NCBI GenBank assembly: GCA_039583875.1
Contig: CM077163.1
Coordinates: forward strand, 229,702,646-229,766,645
From: Platanthera guangdongensis
Lineage: Eukaryota; Streptophyta; Magnoliopsida; Asparagales; Orchidaceae
DNA length: 64,000 nucleotides
Direction of reading: 5' to 3'
Shown here: piece after piece, positions 61,876 through 64,000 of the stretch
Position numbering within the stretch: position 1 is the stretch's first letter
How the letters are laid out: every line of letters starts with the position of its first letter
Translations under genes and position numbers: made by a program
Notes under the pieces: generated by a model
The model's input: only the letters and a program-made list of their open reading frames with translations
Told to the model about the DNA's origin: nothing
The model's database searches: none

Positions 61876-64000
61876 TCACGAGGAAGCATCCATGAACGTT
61901 TCATTCAGCTCATCCACATCTCCATTTGCAAACAGCCGGACATCCTTCGCCTCATCACCGGAAAAATCTCTCCTTTCTAGCCTAGACTGCGCGGCGATGA
62001 AGATCATCTTCTGCGCCCTCTCCATTCCCGCCGTCGACCTCCCCTGCTGCCCCAGCCATCTCAGAAGCGATGGATTGCATTTGAACCCGCCGGCGGTCGC
62101 GTTGAGGAAGATGAGCCTAGCCGCCACTTTGGCCAGCGAGCCGAACTCCTCGTTCAGGCAAGTCTCCCACACCAGCCGGCGGCTCTGCGGGTTCGCAATC
62201 CGCATCTTTCCGGTGGCCGGATCAAGCTGCTTCACCTGAACCGCTTGGGCGTATATGGGATCCATCCCTTCGGATCTCCATTTCATGAGTTCGTTGAGGA
62301 CGATGTGGGCCTCTTCGCGGGATGCTAGCCTTGTGATCAGCCTGTCGACGTCCTTGTCCTGTTCCGGCGTGAGGCATTTGTAGGGAGGGAGGTATTTGCC
62401 GCTGGTGTCTTTTGTGAGATACAGAGGGTCGAGGATGAACGCCGCCGACCAAGCCGGGTGATAGTTTCTCTTGAACCTTTTGTCGAACACCTTGAAGACA
62501 GCAGCTTCGTCGGCGCTGTACTTGGCGCACCATCCCTTGATTTTGGACCTCAGTTCTTCCCAGATTGGCAGGCATTGTCCGACGAGAGGGCGGTCGGTTT
62601 CCATCTCTTGAACCATGCTGGCAATGAGCTTAACGAGAGAGTTAGCGGCCTCGAGTTCTTTCCAGAATTTCATGTCGCGGATTAGCTCTGCTAGTATGTT
62701 TGCTTCTGGATTGTCGAGACAGAGGAGTTTGTACGAGTCATCATGAACGGCGAGCTGCAGCGGCCGGCTGGAGGCGATGATGTCCTCAACCATGAAGTCG
62801 CCGTCGTTAATGCCGCTGGAGCAACAAAGAAGGGATGCCGGCCGGTCGACCTCCTGAGTTTGGTATTTTTGGAAGAGAGACCGGGCGAAGGAATTGTTGT
62901 TGAAAAACATGGCAATTCGGGAGCTTTTGGAGGTAACATTGTGGAAGAGGGGGAGGCCACGGGCGAAATCTTTGATGAGGCTGCGGAAACCTTGAAGTTG
63001 GCAGGCGAGATTCACCATCCAGTGATTTTGGCTCTCGAGGCTGCGCAATGCGGTGGTTTTGAACCGATCGGAGATGATCCCGGCGCAGCGGGTGGCTCTG
63101 CCGCTTCCGCAGGCGTCGCCGACCGTATCCCACAGCACGTCCTCGGCGTACTTGCACGGAATGCGGCTGTCGGCGATGAGCGCCCGGCGGAAGACGGCGG
63201 TGCCGTTCGGGAGATTGACGGTAAGGGAAACAAGAGAGTCGCCGCCGTCAATGTGGGAGCGAGGCTTCCAGCCATCGGCGGCGACCTGGAAAAACAGGGC
63301 TTCATTGATGCGGGCGTCGGCGTCCGAGCGTAATTCCTCGTAGCGAGCGTCGAGGCGTGCGCCGGCGAGATCGCGTCCGGATATTAGGGGGAGGCCTACC
63401 TGACGGAGAAACGCTCGGAATTTCGGATGCTCGACGGAGGAAAGAGAGACCAAGCCGGCGCACTCGTAGAACCAGTCGGAGAGGAGGGAAACAGAGTATT
63501 CGATCTGTGATTTGGACAGGGCAGGGCGTGGCGAAGCAATATTCGGGCTTTTCAGCTTCTTCACGCTGTCTTCAAGCATGGCAAGCGAGCCCAAATCGCC
63601 CTTCCCGCCGGAGAGCACCATGTTCGGCTGCTGCGGCGACGGAAGCGAAAGCCCGGGAGGGGTGGATGGGGAGGGGGAATACGTTATAACTTCCATTCGG
63701 TACGGATTGCCGGAGCGCTTGCGGGATGAAGAGGCGGGAGCTATGGCGGAGATGGGCTTAGGCTGCTGATGATGAGGGATGATGGCATGTCTGTCGCCGG
63801 CGGCGGGACTGGAGGAGAAATTGGGGCAAGTGCCGCGTTTGAGGTGCTCTGAAGCAGTACGGGAGGGGTTTGAAGCAGAGAAGACAGCGTCGCAGAGAGA
63901 GCAGCGGAGCTTGACGGCTTTGGGGGCGTTGGATTCAGAATCGACGATCAAGATGGGCTGCAGGTGAGTCCAGTACCACGCCCCCTTCCCTTTGAGCGCT
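61876..64000 (-). CDS. Domesticated hAT-transposase-like protein, 5' end cut by window
   Basis: The frame is open from the window edge (first full codon at 63999) to the stop at 61876-61878, about 707 codons. The visible N-terminus reads ALKGKGAWYWTHLQPILIVD and leads into a BED-like zinc finger: CSLC with a downstream HLKRGTC (about 63905-63830). A disordered Ser/Pro linker follows (63820-63530). The rest resembles hAT transposase: AADGWKPRS, then GIISDRFKTTALRSLES, and a C-terminal part with HPAWSAAFILDPLYL and WETCLNEEFGSLAKVAARL. From memory it belongs to a small conserved family of plant hAT-derived proteins (Arabidopsis At1g12380/At1g62870 type), usually annotated as hypothetical and possibly nuclear. 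No stops or frameshifts occur over 2.1 kb and no terminal repeats flank it, which argues for a host gene rather than a live transposon. Roughly 60-100 N-terminal residues are likely outside the window. Confidence 0.88.
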   Translation of the reverse strand, partial: ALKGKGAWYWTHLQPILIVDSESNAPKAVKLRCSLCDAVFSASNPSRTASEHLKRGTCPNFSSSPAAGDRHAIIPHHQQPKPISAIAPASSSRKRSGNPYRMEVITYSPSPSTPPGLSLPSPQQPNMVLSGGKGDLGSLAMLEDSVKKLKSPNIASPRPALSKSQIEYSVSLLSDWFYECAGLVSLSSVEHPKFRAFLRQVGLPLISGRDLAGARLDARYEELRSDADARINEALFFQVAADGWKPRSHIDGGDSLVSLTVNLPNGTAVFRRALIADSRIPCKYAEDVLWDTVGDACGSGRATRCAGIISDRFKTTALRSLESQNHWMVNLACQLQGFRSLIKDFARGLPLFHNVTSKSSRIAMFFNNNSFARSLFQKYQTQEVDRPASLLCCSSGINDGDFMVEDIIASSRPLQLAVHDDSYKLLCLDNPEANILAELIRDMKFWKELEAANSLVKLIASMVQEMETDRPLVGQCLPIWEELRSKIKGWCAKYSADEAAVFKVFDKRFKRNYHPAWSAAFILDPLYLTKDTSGKYLPPYKCLTPEQDKDVDRLITRLASREEAHIVLNELMKWRSEGMDPIYAQAVQVKQLDPATGKMRIANPQSRRLVWETCLNEEFGSLAKVAARLIFLNATAGGFKCNPSLLRWLGQQGRSTAGMERAQKMIFIAAQSRLERRDFSGDEAKDVRLFANGDVDELNETFMDASS

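Overview
This is a plant nuclear window, most likely from a dicot with a repeat-rich genome. Nearly every recognisable coding region belongs to a transposable element: Ty1/Copia, Ty3/Gypsy of the Tekay/Del and Tat lineages, a hAT remnant, MITEs and possible Helitrons. The one clear host gene lies on the minus strand at the right edge (61876-64000). It is a domesticated hAT-transposase-like gene cut by the window end. No rRNA, tRNA or CRISPR array was seen.

Layout. 1-7.8 kb: decayed minus-strand Copia gag remnants, split by a plus-strand Copia element (963-5735) that has no recognisable gag, three in-frame stops in pol and a rearranged 3' LTR. 7.8-16.2 kb: gene-poor AT-rich DNA with a foldback MITE, a hAT remnant (11508-12421), two PIF/Harbinger-like MITEs, and the 3' end of a diverged Tat relative (15206-16213). 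17.0-35.6 kb: an old Tekay/Del element whose integrase is interrupted by a very young Tat element (20683-32843, TSD CAGAT, LTRs identical on reading). 36.8-42.9 kb: pieces of further Tekay/Del elements in the order LTR fragment, pol, LTR, gag start. 44.5-60.3 kb: a possible Helitron holding a second young Tat element (45633-58123, TSD TACGG, one LTR difference seen). 61.9-64.0 kb: the host gene.

The most interesting content is in the two Tat elements. Each has one long sense gag-pol frame with protease, RT, two RNase H domains and integrase. Each also has two separate genes on the opposite strand between pol and the 3' LTR. I resolved these as spliced genes. Gene A has three exons and encodes 589 or 682 aa. 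Gene B has three or two exons and encodes 285 or 323 aa. Every predicted intron is GT-AG, every spliced length is divisible by three, shared introns keep their phase, and each gene has a TATA box upstream of its ATG. Between the convergent gag-pol and gene A lies a tandem array whose unit folds into a 7-bp stem with a 12-nt loop. The stem sequence differs between families while pairing is kept. A 212-bp stretch inside RT is almost invariant between the two elements, including silent sites, while its flanks differ by about 7-9 percent.

All domain and family assignments come from reading motifs; no database search was possible.
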